Part shown: piece by piece, positions 1 to 9,023 of the stretch | Numbering within the stretch: position 1 is the stretch's first letter | Layout: the number at the start of each line of letters is the position of its first letter | Assembly (NCBI GenBank): GCA_031394045.1 | Contig: JANMWN010000285.1 | Location: 1 to 14,538 of the forward strand | Source: JANYIP01 sp031394045 | Lineage (GTDB): Bacteria > Actinomycetota > Actinomycetes > Prado026 | Reading direction: 5' to 3' | DNA length: 14,538 nt | The notes under the pieces: model-generated | The model's database searches: none | The model's input: only the letters and a program-made list of their open reading frames with translations | What the model was told of the DNA's origin: nothing | Program-made: the position numbers and the translations under genes

Positions 1-125
1 GTCCATCTTCTGTCTCGCGGCTTCCCCCCCCTAATTCCCATTTTCTTTGTTGTGTGGTAATTGGGTTTACGGGCTTGTCGCCATTTTATCAATAACCCTC
101 GACTCGGAAGGCGGGCAAACAAGAA
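1..125. other. Non-coding, relatively AT-rich stretch
   Basis: No gene can be supported here. By direct count the first 120 bases are about 50% G+C, against roughly 70% for the coding regions. The stretch contains runs of C and T and several short AT-rich words. It lies just downstream of the groEL terminator, so it is intergenic or the edge of an unrelated segment cut by the window. I see no tRNA, repeat array or convincing start codon with a ribosome binding site. Confidence 0.6.
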
Positions 126-156
126 GGGGCGGGGCCGATACAGCTGGCCCCGCCCC
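126..156 (-). terminator. Intrinsic terminator of groEL
   Basis: A perfect 11-bp inverted repeat, GGGGCGGGGCC (126-136) and GGCCCCGCCCC (146-156), is separated by a 9-base loop. It starts about 15 bases past the groEL stop codon. Read on the minus strand, the stem is followed by TTCTT, a weak T tract typical of GC-rich actinobacterial terminators. The hairpin is seen directly; termination is inferred. Confidence 0.75.
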
Positions 157-171
157 TGCCCTTGCTGGGAC

Positions 172-1797
<1,626 letters not shown>

Positions 1798-1935
1798 GTG
1801 GTGTCCGTCCTCCTGGAACGGTTGCGGTAAACCGTGGGACGCCCGCGACGGCCGGCCAGGACGACGGGAGTCTGCCCCGCCGCACCTGACCTCATCTCCA
1901 CGATCTCGGTCTGGTGCTTTCTTGATGCTGAGCTG

Positions 1936-1979
1936 CTGTCACTCTCCTAGGGAGAGTGCTAACCCAATGATTAGCACTC
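1936..1979 (-). promoter_or_regulatory. CIRCE-type HrcA operator with three half-sites
   Basis: The canonical CIRCE element is TTAGCACTC-N9-GAGTGCTAA. Here the plus strand has a perfect GAGTGCTAA (1954-1962). Nine bases before it is a degenerate partner ending CACTC (1936-1944), which gives canonical geometry. A third, perfect half-site TTAGCACTC (1971-1979) follows after 8 bases and forms an outward-facing inverted repeat with the middle site. The element covers the predicted -10 box and start point of groEL, so bound HrcA repressor would block initiation. The half-sites are seen; HrcA binding is inferred. Confidence 0.85.
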
Positions 1980-1996
1980 GACCCCCTTGAGTGCAA
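1968..1996 (-). promoter_or_regulatory. Probable groEL promoter
   Basis: Read on the minus strand, TTGCAC (1996-1991) is followed after exactly 17 bases by TAATCA (1973-1968). This is a good match to the -35/-10 arrangement of housekeeping-sigma promoters. The predicted start point, near 1961, lies inside the CIRCE element and would leave an untranslated leader of about 160 bases before the groEL ATG. Confidence 0.55.
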
Positions 1997-2058
1997 GCCG
2001 TCGGGCCGCTCAGCGGTGCTGGAATCCCCGTGGGCCCTGGACCGAGCGCAAGCAGCCG

Positions 2059-2259
2059 TCAGATCTTGTGGACGGCGTCGGCCTGCGGGCCCTTCTGGCC
2101 CTGCGAGACCTCGAACTCGACGCGGTCACCCTCTTCGAGGCTGCGGTATCCGGTGGCGTCGATCGCGCTGTAGTGCACGAACACGTCCGGACCGCCGTCC
2201 TCGGCGATGAAGCCGTAGCCCTTCTCGGCGTTGAACCACTTGACCGTGCCCTGAGCCAT
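2059..2259 (-). CDS. cspA: Cold-shock domain protein (CspA family)
   Basis: This is a small single-stranded nucleic-acid-binding protein (RNA chaperone/antiterminator type) made of one five-stranded OB-fold cold-shock domain. The 66 residues are the normal length and match the family end to end. It begins MAQGTVKWFNAEKGYGFI, with RNP1 (KGYGFI) at 13-18 and RNP2 (VFVHY) at 26-30, and continues with SAIDATGYRSLEEGDRVEF. The ATG is fixed by AGGAG on the minus strand (2266-2270), 6 bases upstream, and by the conserved MAQGTVKWF start. It lies between groEL and the sulfur carrier gene and has its own likely promoter (2296-2325), so it is probably monocistronic. No long cold-responsive 5' leader is apparent, so it may be a constitutive paralogue. 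Confidence 0.96.
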   Translation of the reverse strand: MAQGTVKWFNAEKGYGFIAEDGGPDVFVHYSAIDATGYRSLEEGDRVEFEVSQGQKGPQADAVHKI

Positions 2260-2295
2260 TACCTACTCCTGTCCGAACCGAGTGCGAGCGGTGCG

Positions 2296-2325
2296 AATCT
2301 AGCGACACCGCCCCTGCCGCGTCAC
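2296..2325 (-). promoter_or_regulatory. Possible promoter of the cold-shock gene
   Basis: On the minus strand, GTGACG (2325-2320) is followed after 18 bases by TAGATT (2301-2296), which fits the actinobacterial TANNNT -10 pattern. The predicted transcript starts near 2289 and has a leader of about 30 bases. This is a pattern match only. Confidence 0.4.
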
Positions 2326-2369
2326 CCCCCGTTCGTACGCACTCCCCGGATTCAGCCGCCAGCGCCGCC

Positions 2370-2654
2370 CTAGCCGCCCTGGCCGCCGGCCACGGCGGGG
2401 ATCACCGAGACGGTGCTGCCGCCCGGCGTCGGGGTGTCGAGGCCACCGGCGAAGCGAACGTCCTCGTCACCGACGTACACGTTGACGAAGCGACGCAGCT
2501 TGCCCTGGTCGTCGAGCACGCGGGGGCCGATGCCGGGGTAGCCGGCCTCGAGCGCGGTGATGACCTCGGACAACGTCGCGCCCTCGACGGTCACCTCGGA
2601 GGCCCCGCCGGTGTAGGTACGCAAGATCGTGGGAACCCGGATGGTGACGCTCAC
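2370..2654 (-). CDS. metO: Ubiquitin-like sulfur carrier protein (MoaD/ThiS/CysO family, MetO-like)
   Basis: This is a 94-residue beta-grasp sulfur carrier. Such proteins are adenylated at a C-terminal diglycine by an E1-like MoeB/ThiF enzyme and then carry sulfide as a thiocarboxylate. The segments PTILRTYTGG, GKLRRFVNVYVGDEDVRF and SVIPAVAGG match CysO of mycobacteria and the carrier next to threonine-synthase-like genes in Streptomyces. The start is GTG at 2654. It overlaps the upstream enzyme's stop by 4 bases (GTGA), so the two are translationally coupled. With the SAM riboswitch upstream, the best reading is MetO, sulfur donor to MetM in homocysteine synthesis. A CysO role in cysteine synthesis is the alternative, but no cysM or mec is nearby. 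Odd feature: the protein ends AVAGGQGG, three residues beyond the usual AVAGG. Confidence 0.85.
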   Translation of the reverse strand: MSVTIRVPTILRTYTGGASEVTVEGATLSEVITALEAGYPGIGPRVLDDQGKLRRFVNVYVGDEDVRFAGGLDTPTPGGSTVSVIPAVAGGQGG

Positions 2655-3961
2655 GCCTGCCCTGCCTCTCGGAACAGCCCGAGCTCCGCCTCGCGGAACG
2701 CGTCGAGCGATGGACGGATGGTGACGCTCGGCCCGACGACGCCGGACACGGCGTCGAGGGTCTTCAGTCCGTCGCCGGTGTTGAGCAGCACCGTCTCCGC
2801 GTCGGGGTCGGCCAGGCCGAGCGCCAGCAGCTTGCGGAGCACCGCGAGGGTCACCCCGCCCGCGGTCTCGGCGAAGATCCCCTCGGTCTCGGCCAGCAGC
2901 CGGATCCCCGCCACCACCTCGGCGTCCGAGACGTCGGCGATGGCCCCACCGGTACGCCGAACCACGTCCAGCGCGTACGGCCCGTCGGCCGGGTTGCCGA
3001 TGGCGAGCGACTTGGCGATGGTGTCCGGCTTGACCGGGCGTACGACGTCAGCGCCGGCCGCGTACGCCTGCGAGACGGGTGAGCAGCCGGTGGCCTGGGC
3101 GCCGAAGACGCGGTAGGGCGTGCCCTCGACCAGGCCGAGCGACGCGAGCTCGCCCCAGGCCTTGTCCACCTTGGTCAGCAACGAGCCGGACGCGATCGGC
3201 GAGACCACCTGCTGCGGCAGCCGCCAGCCGAGCTGCTCTGCGATCTCGAACCCCACGGTCTTGGAGCCCTCGGCGTAGAACGGGCGCAGCGTCACGTTCA
3301 CGAAGCCCCAGTCCTCGTGCTCGAAGGCGACCTCGCTGCAGAGCCGGTTGACGTCGTCGTAGTTGCCCTGGATCGCCACGAGCGTGCCGCCGTAGACCGC
3401 GGCGTTGACGGTCTTGCCCTCCTCGAGGTCGTCGGGGATCAGCACCACCGAGGCAAGGCCGGCCCGGGCGGCCGCAGCGGCGACGGCCCCGGCCAGGTTG
3501 CCGGTGGACGCGCACGCGACGGTCGTCAGGCCGAGAGTGTGCGCGGCGGTCATCGCGACCGCAACCACGCGGTCCTTGAAGGAGTGCGTGGGGTTGCCGC
3601 TGTCGTCCTTGACCCACAGCCGCTTCATGCCGAGCGCGGCGGCGAGGTGGTCGGCCCGGTGCAGCCGGGTCCAGCCCGGCGCAAGGTCGACCGGACGCAG
3701 GGCCGCGTCAGCGGGTACGGGCAGCAGCGGGGCGTAGCGCCAGATGGACAGCGGGCCGGCCTCGATCTGCTCGCGGGTGACGGCGCCGAAGGCGTAGCCG
3801 ACCTCGAGCGGGCCGAAGCACTCGTCGCAGGCGTACCGGGCACCGATGGGGTAGCGCTGGGAGCACTCCCGGCAGACCAGTGCCGTGGCAGGGCCGAAGG
3901 AGGGAGACGGGACAGCGGGGACAGCGCCAGTCTCGGCGGTGTCGAAGCTCAAGCTGGTCAC
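2651..3961 (-). CDS. metM (thrC-like): Threonine-synthase-family PLP enzyme, probably MetM-type homocysteine synthase
   Basis: This is a fold-type II PLP enzyme of 436 residues. An N-terminal zinc ribbon has two CxxC pairs (C30/C33 and C45/C48 in CRECSQRYPIGARYACDEC). The PLP lysine is K129 in HSFKDR, followed by the STGNLAGA loop and, near the C-terminus, LLNTGDGLKTLDAV. Automatic annotation would say threonine synthase (O-phosphohomoserine to threonine). A MetM role fits better: an overlapping sulfur-carrier gene and a SAM riboswitch match the Streptomyces MetM/MetO route, in which O-phosphohomoserine plus carrier thiocarboxylate gives homocysteine. Sequence alone cannot separate the two activities. 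I chose the GTG at 3961 because GAGGAAGG lies 7 bases upstream (3969-3976). An in-frame GTG at 4009 would start inside the riboswitch and has no ribosome binding site. Confidence 0.85.
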   Translation of the reverse strand: MTSLSFDTAETGAVPAVPSPSFGPATALVCRECSQRYPIGARYACDECFGPLEVGYAFGAVTREQIEAGPLSIWRYAPLLPVPADAALRPVDLAPGWTRLHRADHLAAALGMKRLWVKDDSGNPTHSFKDRVVAVAMTAAHTLGLTTVACASTGNLAGAVAAAAARAGLASVVLIPDDLEEGKTVNAAVYGGTLVAIQGNYDDVNRLCSEVAFEHEDWGFVNVTLRPFYAEGSKTVGFEIAEQLGWRLPQQVVSPIASGSLLTKVDKAWGELASLGLVEGTPYRVFGAQATGCSPVSQAYAAGADVVRPVKPDTIAKSLAIGNPADGPYALDVVRRTGGAIADVSDAEVVAGIRLLAETEGIFAETAGGVTLAVLRKLLALGLADPDAETVLLNTGDGLKTLDAVSGVVGPSVTIRPSLDAFREAELGLFREAGQA

Positions 3962-3973
3962 AGAGAAGCCTTC

Positions 3974-4095
3974 CTCATCTTTCCTGGGGCCGGACCGATT
4001 CGGGCCCACAGGACGGACTTGGCACCTGGCGCGGATGGATGACGCACTGGTTGCCGGGGCTTCAACGGGCCGTTCCCTCTGCCCCTCTGGATGAG
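3974..4095 (-). ncRNA. SAM (S-box) riboswitch controlling metM-metO
   Basis: The minus strand carries the S-box consensus in order. P1 5' strand is CTCATC (4095-4090). Then come AGAGGGGCAGAGGGA, GGCCCGTTGAAGCCCCGG and CAACC, with P2 as GGGGC/GCCCC. Next is GGTGCCAAGTCC (4026-4015), then a P4 stem, then AAAGATGAG with the P1 3' strand GATGAG (3979-3974) pairing perfectly with the 5' strand. The last three bases of P1 are the first three of the metM Shine-Dalgarno GAGGAAGG (3976-3969). Closing P1 on SAM binding would therefore mask the ribosome binding site, suggesting direct translational repression without a separate expression platform. The core and P1 pairing are seen; SAM binding is family knowledge. 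Confidence 0.92.
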
Positions 4096-4261
4096 CGGTA
4101 TGAAGTTGTCGTCGACGCGTACCCGCTAGCCGCGAGCAGGAATGCTCCGGCGTGACGTACGCGTTGACGTGACGGAGACTGTACCGAACGACCGGGGCGC
4201 CGTGCGGGCGGTCCGGCTGACGAGACGCTAGCTGTGCGAGCTAACTGGACGGAGGCCGGCG

Positions 4262-5272
4262 GTGCGACCTGACGTCGAACGCTGGCTGTACCGGCGAACC
4301 TCCGCTGCGACGGACTGGCCGGTCGAGCTGCTGCTGGCCGCCAAGGCGGCCGGCGACACCCGGGTCAGCGTGGTCCTGCCCGCCCTCGACGAAGAGGCCA
4401 CCGTCGGCGCGATCGTCGAGACCATCCAGAGCGAGCTGATGGGCGGCAGCCACGGAGCAGGTCGGTCCGGCCGGCCCGCGCTGGTCGACGAGCTCGTCGT
4501 CATCGACTCGGGCAGCAGCGACCGCACCGCAGCCCGCGCGGCATCCGCAGGAGCCCGCGTCGTCCACCGCGACGACGTGCTCCCCGACATCCCGTCGTTG
4601 CCCGGCAAGGGCGAGGTGCTGTGGCGCTCGCTGGCGGCGACCTCGGGCGACGTGCTCGTGTTCATCGACTCGGACCTGCAGGAGTTCTCGGCGTCGTACG
4701 TCTCCGGCCTGCTCGGACCGATCCTCACCGACCGCTCGGTGGCCCTGGTCAAGGCCGTCTACGACCGGCCGCTGCGCGACGGTGGTGCGGTGCTGCCGGC
4801 CGGGGGCGGACGCGTGACCGAGCTGGTCGCCCGGCCCCTGCTCAACCTGCACTGGCCCGAGCTCGCGGGAGTGGTGCAGCCCCTGGCCGGCGAGTACGCC
4901 GCCCGCCGTGCGCTGCTGGAGCTGCTGCCGTTCCCCACCGGCTACGGCGTCGAGCTCGCGCTGCTGGTCGACACCCTGGAGGTGGCCGGCCTCGACGCGA
5001 TCGCCCAGGTCGACCTCGGCGTCCGCCACCACCGGCACCAGGCCGACGCCCAGCTCGGGCTGATGGCCAGCGAGATCATGCAGGTCGCCCTGCAGCGGCT
5101 CGAGAAGGAAGGCCGGATCCGCCGCCGTACGCCGCTGAACCAGACGCTGGCGCAGTTCGACCGCGTCGACCACGAGCTGGTGGCCACGACCCACGACGTC
5201 GAGCTGGTCGAGCGGCCGCCGATGGTCACCGTCGCTGCGTACGCCGCCGCCCAGGCTGCGCGCGCCTCGTAG
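4262..5272 (+). CDS. gpgS: Glucosyl-3-phosphoglycerate synthase (GT81)
   Basis: This enzyme transfers glucose from a nucleotide sugar to 3-phosphoglycerate. It is the first step to glucosylglycerate and, in mycobacteria, to methylglucose lipopolysaccharides. The 336-residue GT-A protein shows SVVLPALDEEATVG (36-49), VIDSGSSDRTA (80-90), GKGEVLWRSL (115-124), the metal-binding DSD at 136-138 in VFIDSDLQEF, the QPLAGEYAARR acceptor-side segment, and FPTGYGVELALLVDT. The start is GTG, with GGAGG (4251-4255) 6 bases upstream. It is 10 bases ahead of otsA, apparently as one transcript. The phosphatase partner gpgP is not in the window. About 165 bases upstream of the gene (to the riboswitch) hold its promoter, but I cannot pick convincing boxes. 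Confidence 0.9.
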   Translation: MRPDVERWLYRRTSAATDWPVELLLAAKAAGDTRVSVVLPALDEEATVGAIVETIQSELMGGSHGAGRSGRPALVDELVVIDSGSSDRTAARAASAGARVVHRDDVLPDIPSLPGKGEVLWRSLAATSGDVLVFIDSDLQEFSASYVSGLLGPILTDRSVALVKAVYDRPLRDGGAVLPAGGGRVTELVARPLLNLHWPELAGVVQPLAGEYAARRALLELLPFPTGYGVELALLVDTLEVAGLDAIAQVDLGVRHHRHQADAQLGLMASEIMQVALQRLEKEGRIRRRTPLNQTLAQFDRVDHELVATTHDVELVERPPMVTVAAYAAAQAARAS

Positions 5273-5282
5273 AGTCGGTGGT

Positions 5283-6739
<1,457 letters not shown>

Positions 6740-6755
<16 letters not shown>

Positions 6756-7537
6756 GCGATCTCGCGCAGGAGCTCGACGACTCCGGCCGGACCGTCGACC
6801 ACGAGGTCGGCCGCCGCGGCCACCGCGGGTGCCTCAAGGCTCGCCGCAGCGACCGCCCAGGCCGGTAGACCGTTGCTGCGCAAGCGTTTCACCGCTTCGA
6901 ACGCGGCCAGGTCGCCGAGGTCGTCGCCGGCGAACAGCACGCTCGTGGCGGGCAGGTCGGACGCCAGCCGCAGCAGGGCCGCGCCCTTGTCAGACCCGGA
7001 CCCGCCTGCGGCGGACCGCAGCTCGAGCACATGCCGGCCCGGCTCGATCCGTAGCCCGTGCTCGGCGGCCAGCGCCGTCAGCGGCTCGCGGAGCCGGTCG
7101 AGCGCGGCCTTCGGGTCGGCGGCCTGGCGGGTGTGCACCGCGAAGGACCCACCCTTGTCCTCCAGCCGTACCCCGGCGTCACCCGACCTGACCAGGTCAG
7201 CCGCGGCGGCCCTCGCGGCGGCGAGACCGGGCGGCGGGTCGGCGGCCGTCAGCACCCCGTCGGTCCAGCGCTGCGTACCGTAGAGACCGAGCACGACCAG
7301 TCCGGGCACCTGCTGCAGCCCCCCGATCCGGACGGCGTCCAGGGCCGCCCGGCCGGTGATCACCGCGACCTGGCCGACCAGACCGGCCAGCACGGTCAGC
7401 GCCTCGACAGCCCCCGGCGCGGGGTACGCCTGCCCGGGGTCGTCGACGATCGGGGCGAGCGTCCCGTCGTAGTCGCACGCGACCAGGGCACCGGCCGGGT
7501 CGGCCAGCAGCGGGGCGAGCAGGGAGCCGATGGTCAC
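6740..7537 (-). CDS. otsB: Trehalose-6-phosphate phosphatase (HAD family)
   Basis: This enzyme hydrolyses trehalose-6-phosphate to trehalose, completing the OtsA reaction. The 265-residue HAD hydrolase has motif I ACDYDGTLAP (nucleophile D22, acid/base D24), motif II VITGRAALDAV (T61), K184 in GSDKGAALLRL, and motif IV FAGDDLGDLAAFEA (D205, D206, D209). The start is GTG at 7537. The ribosome binding site is weak, so the start is moderately certain, although the following TIGSLLAPLLADP is a plausible N-terminus. It is encoded opposite otsA, with the final 16 bases of both genes overlapping. Upstream it is 33 bases from the LytR_C gene on the same strand and is probably co-transcribed with it. 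Confidence 0.92.
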
Positions 7538-7570
7538 GGCCGGGGCTCAGGCGTCACAACCGGGTCCAGC

Positions 7571-8347
7571 TCAGGCGAAGGGGTTGCTCGTCAGGACCAC
7601 GGTGAGCCGGTTGGTCAGCATGCCGGCGACCCGGGGACGGATGCGGGTGACGCCGAGGTCGTAGGCCATCCTGCGTGCTGCGGCCTCCATGCCGGCGGGG
7701 TAGTAGACCGTCGTCGAGCCGACGTTGCCCCGCCAGTTGCCGGTGCCCGTGACGGTCCAGCCCAGGGCCCGCAGCCGGACGGCGACCTGGGCGGCCAGCC
7801 CCCGGGTCGAGGTCTCGTTGAGCACCACCGAGGGCGCGTGCACGACCGGCGGGGGTACGACAGCGGTCTTGGACGGCGTCGGGGTCGGAGTGGGGGTGGG
7901 CGTCGGGGTCGGGGTGGGCGTCGGGGTGGGTGCGCTCGACGTCGGCGGGGTGGACACCGACACCTGGCTCTGGCTCTGGGTCGGGGTCGGTGTCGCGACC
8001 GTGTCGCTGTCGCGGAACCAGCCGGAGATGCCGATCACCAGGGCGACGACCGCGAGCGCGCCGATGATCGCCGGGAGCACGTAGCGAGCTGGCTGCCGCC
8101 TGGCCCGGTGGGCGCCGCCGAGCCGGGCCGGTTCGTACCCGGCGTCGCGCTCCTGCTGGGCGGCGTACGCCTGCTGGGCAGCCTGGTGCTCAGCAGCCAG
8201 CTGGGTCGGGTCGGGCGGCGCGGGCGGCGGCGGGCCGAGCGGCTCGGTGAACAGGTCCGCGAGCCGGTGGTCGGGCGTGCCAGGCGTAGCGAAGGGGTTC
8301 GCCCCGGCAGGGCCCCACGCGGGGGGCAGACGTCCGTCGTCGGACAT
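7571..8347 (-). CDS. Membrane-anchored LytR_C domain protein
   Basis: This is a 258-residue, single-span membrane protein. A Pro/Ala-rich cytoplasmic segment (1-80) ends in the basic stop HRARRQPARY. One hydrophobic helix follows (about 89-110, YVLPAIIGALAVVALVIGIS), then a Thr/Pro linker with an almost pure TP repeat (140-158). The C-terminal domain (about 172-255, SVVLNETSTRGLAAQVAVRL and onward) resembles the LytR_C fold found at the ends of LytR-CpsA-Psr wall-polymer ligases. No ligase catalytic domain is present. Members are thought to act at the cell envelope, but the exact function is unknown. The ATG has little ribosome binding site, and the gene begins 17 bases past the DUF3263 stop, so translational coupling is likely. 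Confidence 0.82.
   Translation of the reverse strand: MSDDGRLPPAWGPAGANPFATPGTPDHRLADLFTEPLGPPPPAPPDPTQLAAEHQAAQQAYAAQQERDAGYEPARLGGAHRARRQPARYVLPAIIGALAVVALVIGISGWFRDSDTVATPTPTQSQSQVSVSTPPTSSAPTPTPTPTPTPTPTPTPTPSKTAVVPPPVVHAPSVVLNETSTRGLAAQVAVRLRALGWTVTGTGNWRGNVGSTTVYYPAGMEAAARRMAYDLGVTRIRPRVAGMLTNRLTVVLTSNPFA
7874..7933 (-). repeat. Thr-Pro linker repeat in the LytR_C protein gene
   Basis: About ten tandem 6-bp units encoding Thr-Pro, with the third base alternating (visible on the plus strand as GGGGTC/GGGGTG/GGCGTC), form the extracytoplasmic linker between the membrane helix and the LytR_C domain. The unit keeps the reading frame, so copy number can change without breaking the gene. Such linkers are typical wall-spanning stalks. 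Confidence 0.8.
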
Positions 8348-8364
8348 GGGCGATCAGCTGCGGA

Positions 8365-8673
8365 TCAGGCTTCGAAGCCGAGACGGCGGGCCGATCGCGC
8401 TCGCTGGCGCGACGCCCGCAGCCGGCGCAGCCGCTTGACCAGCATGGGGTCGGCGGTCAGGGCCTCGGGCCGGTCGATCAGGCCGTTGAGCACCTGGTAG
8501 TAGCGCGTCGCCGACATGTCGAACAGGTCGCGGATCGCCTGCTCCTTGGCGCCGGCGTACTTCCACCACTGCCGTTCGAAGGCGAGCACGGCGAGGTCGC
8601 GGTCGGACAGCCCCTGCTCGTCGCGGGTGGTCGGCCCGCCCGCGGCGGCGGTGCCTGCTGCGTCTGTCGTCAT
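8365..8673 (-). CDS. DUF3263 family protein
   Basis: This is a 102-residue actinobacterial protein of unknown function. The core LSDRDLAVLAFERQWWKYAG is followed by AKEQAIRDLFDMSATRYYQV and LNGLIDRPEALTADPMLVKR, then a strongly basic C-terminus (RRLRASRQRARSARRLGF). These are DUF3263 signatures. The AKEQAIRDLFDMSATRYYQVLN segment looks like a helix-turn-helix, so DNA binding is plausible but not shown. The ATG is chosen for its strong GGAGGAG ribosome binding site just upstream (complement at about 8677-8684) rather than an upstream ATG at 8724 that lies inside the tandem repeat. It is the first gene of an apparent DUF3263-LytR_C(-otsB) transcript. The 350 bases upstream hold two sets of repeats and no gene. 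Confidence 0.8.
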   Translation of the reverse strand: MTTDAAGTAAAGGPTTRDEQGLSDRDLAVLAFERQWWKYAGAKEQAIRDLFDMSATRYYQVLNGLIDRPEALTADPMLVKRLRRLRASRQRARSARRLGFEA

Positions 8674-8691
8674 GACTCTCCTCCCTGCTTC

Positions 8692-8790
8692 CTGCGGTCT
8701 GACTCCGGTCCAACTGCGGTCCAACTGCGGTCCAACTGCGGCCTAACTCCGGTCCACCTGGGGTCCAACTGCGGTCCAACTCCGGTCTAA
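8692..8790 (-). repeat. Nine-copy 11-bp tandem repeat upstream of the DUF3263 gene
   Basis: Exactly nine 11-bp units fill these 99 bases, with plus-strand consensus CTGCGGTCCAA. Three copies are exact. The others differ at one to three positions, for example CTCCGGTCCAC, CTGGGGTCCAA, CTGCGGCCTAA and CTCCGGTCTAA. The array ends about 10 bases before the ribosome binding site of the DUF3263 gene, so it lies in the leader or promoter. A period close to one DNA turn would put each unit on the same helix face. Function is unknown. Confidence 0.9.
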
Positions 8791-8918
8791 GCGGCCCAGG
8801 CTTCCCCTCCCGGGCCGCGGCGCCATCGTACGGGGCGAATCCCATCGATGTCATTCACCTCGACCCTGAGTTGCTCCCGAGTCGCGCGAGCGGTTCCGGC
8901 TAGCCGCTCATTCCCGCC

Positions 8919-8982
8919 GGTTGGCCCAAACGGGGGCCGCCTGGCCCGCAGGTCGGCCAACCCGCGTCGGTTTCGGCCAACC
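8919..8982. repeat. GGCCAACC repeats in the DUF3263-cupin intergenic region
   Basis: An inverted copy GGTTGGCC (8919-8926) is followed by two direct copies GGCCAACC (8955-8962 and 8975-8982) whose starts are 20 bases apart. They lie between the divergent DUF3263 and cupin genes, 40-100 bases upstream of the cupin start. This is an operator-like arrangement, but part of the pattern could arise by chance in such GC-rich sequence. Confidence 0.4.
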
Positions 8983-9010
8983 GCCGGGCGCGTTCGGCTC
9001 GCTCGGTGGC

Positions 9011-9016
9011 TAGCGT
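9011..9016 (+). promoter_or_regulatory. Possible -10 box of a leaderless cupin transcript
   Basis: TAGCGT fits the actinobacterial TANNNT -10 pattern and ends 7 bases before the cupin ATG. Transcription would then start at or next to the A of the start codon, giving a leaderless mRNA. No Shine-Dalgarno sequence precedes the ATG and no clear -35 box is visible, both common for leaderless genes. Confidence 0.4.
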
Positions 9017-9023
9017 CTGGGGC

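Noticed and set aside
3962..4009. N-terminal extension of the MetM-like protein from GTG 4009
   Set aside because: It would begin inside the riboswitch P4 region without a ribosome binding site. The GTG at 3961 has an ideal GAGGAAGG at 7 bases.
4164..4192. Promoter for gpgS from TTGACG at 4164
   Set aside because: No -10-like hexamer occurs at 16-18 bases. TACCGA is only 12 bases away.
8692..8790. CRISPR-like array
   Set aside because: Units are 11 bp with no spacers and there are no cas genes. It is a simple tandem repeat.
8674..8854. N-terminal extension of the DUF3263 protein through the 11-bp repeats
   Set aside because: The extension translates the tandem repeat, lacks a ribosome binding site, and bypasses a strong GGAGGAG 5' of the ATG at 8673.
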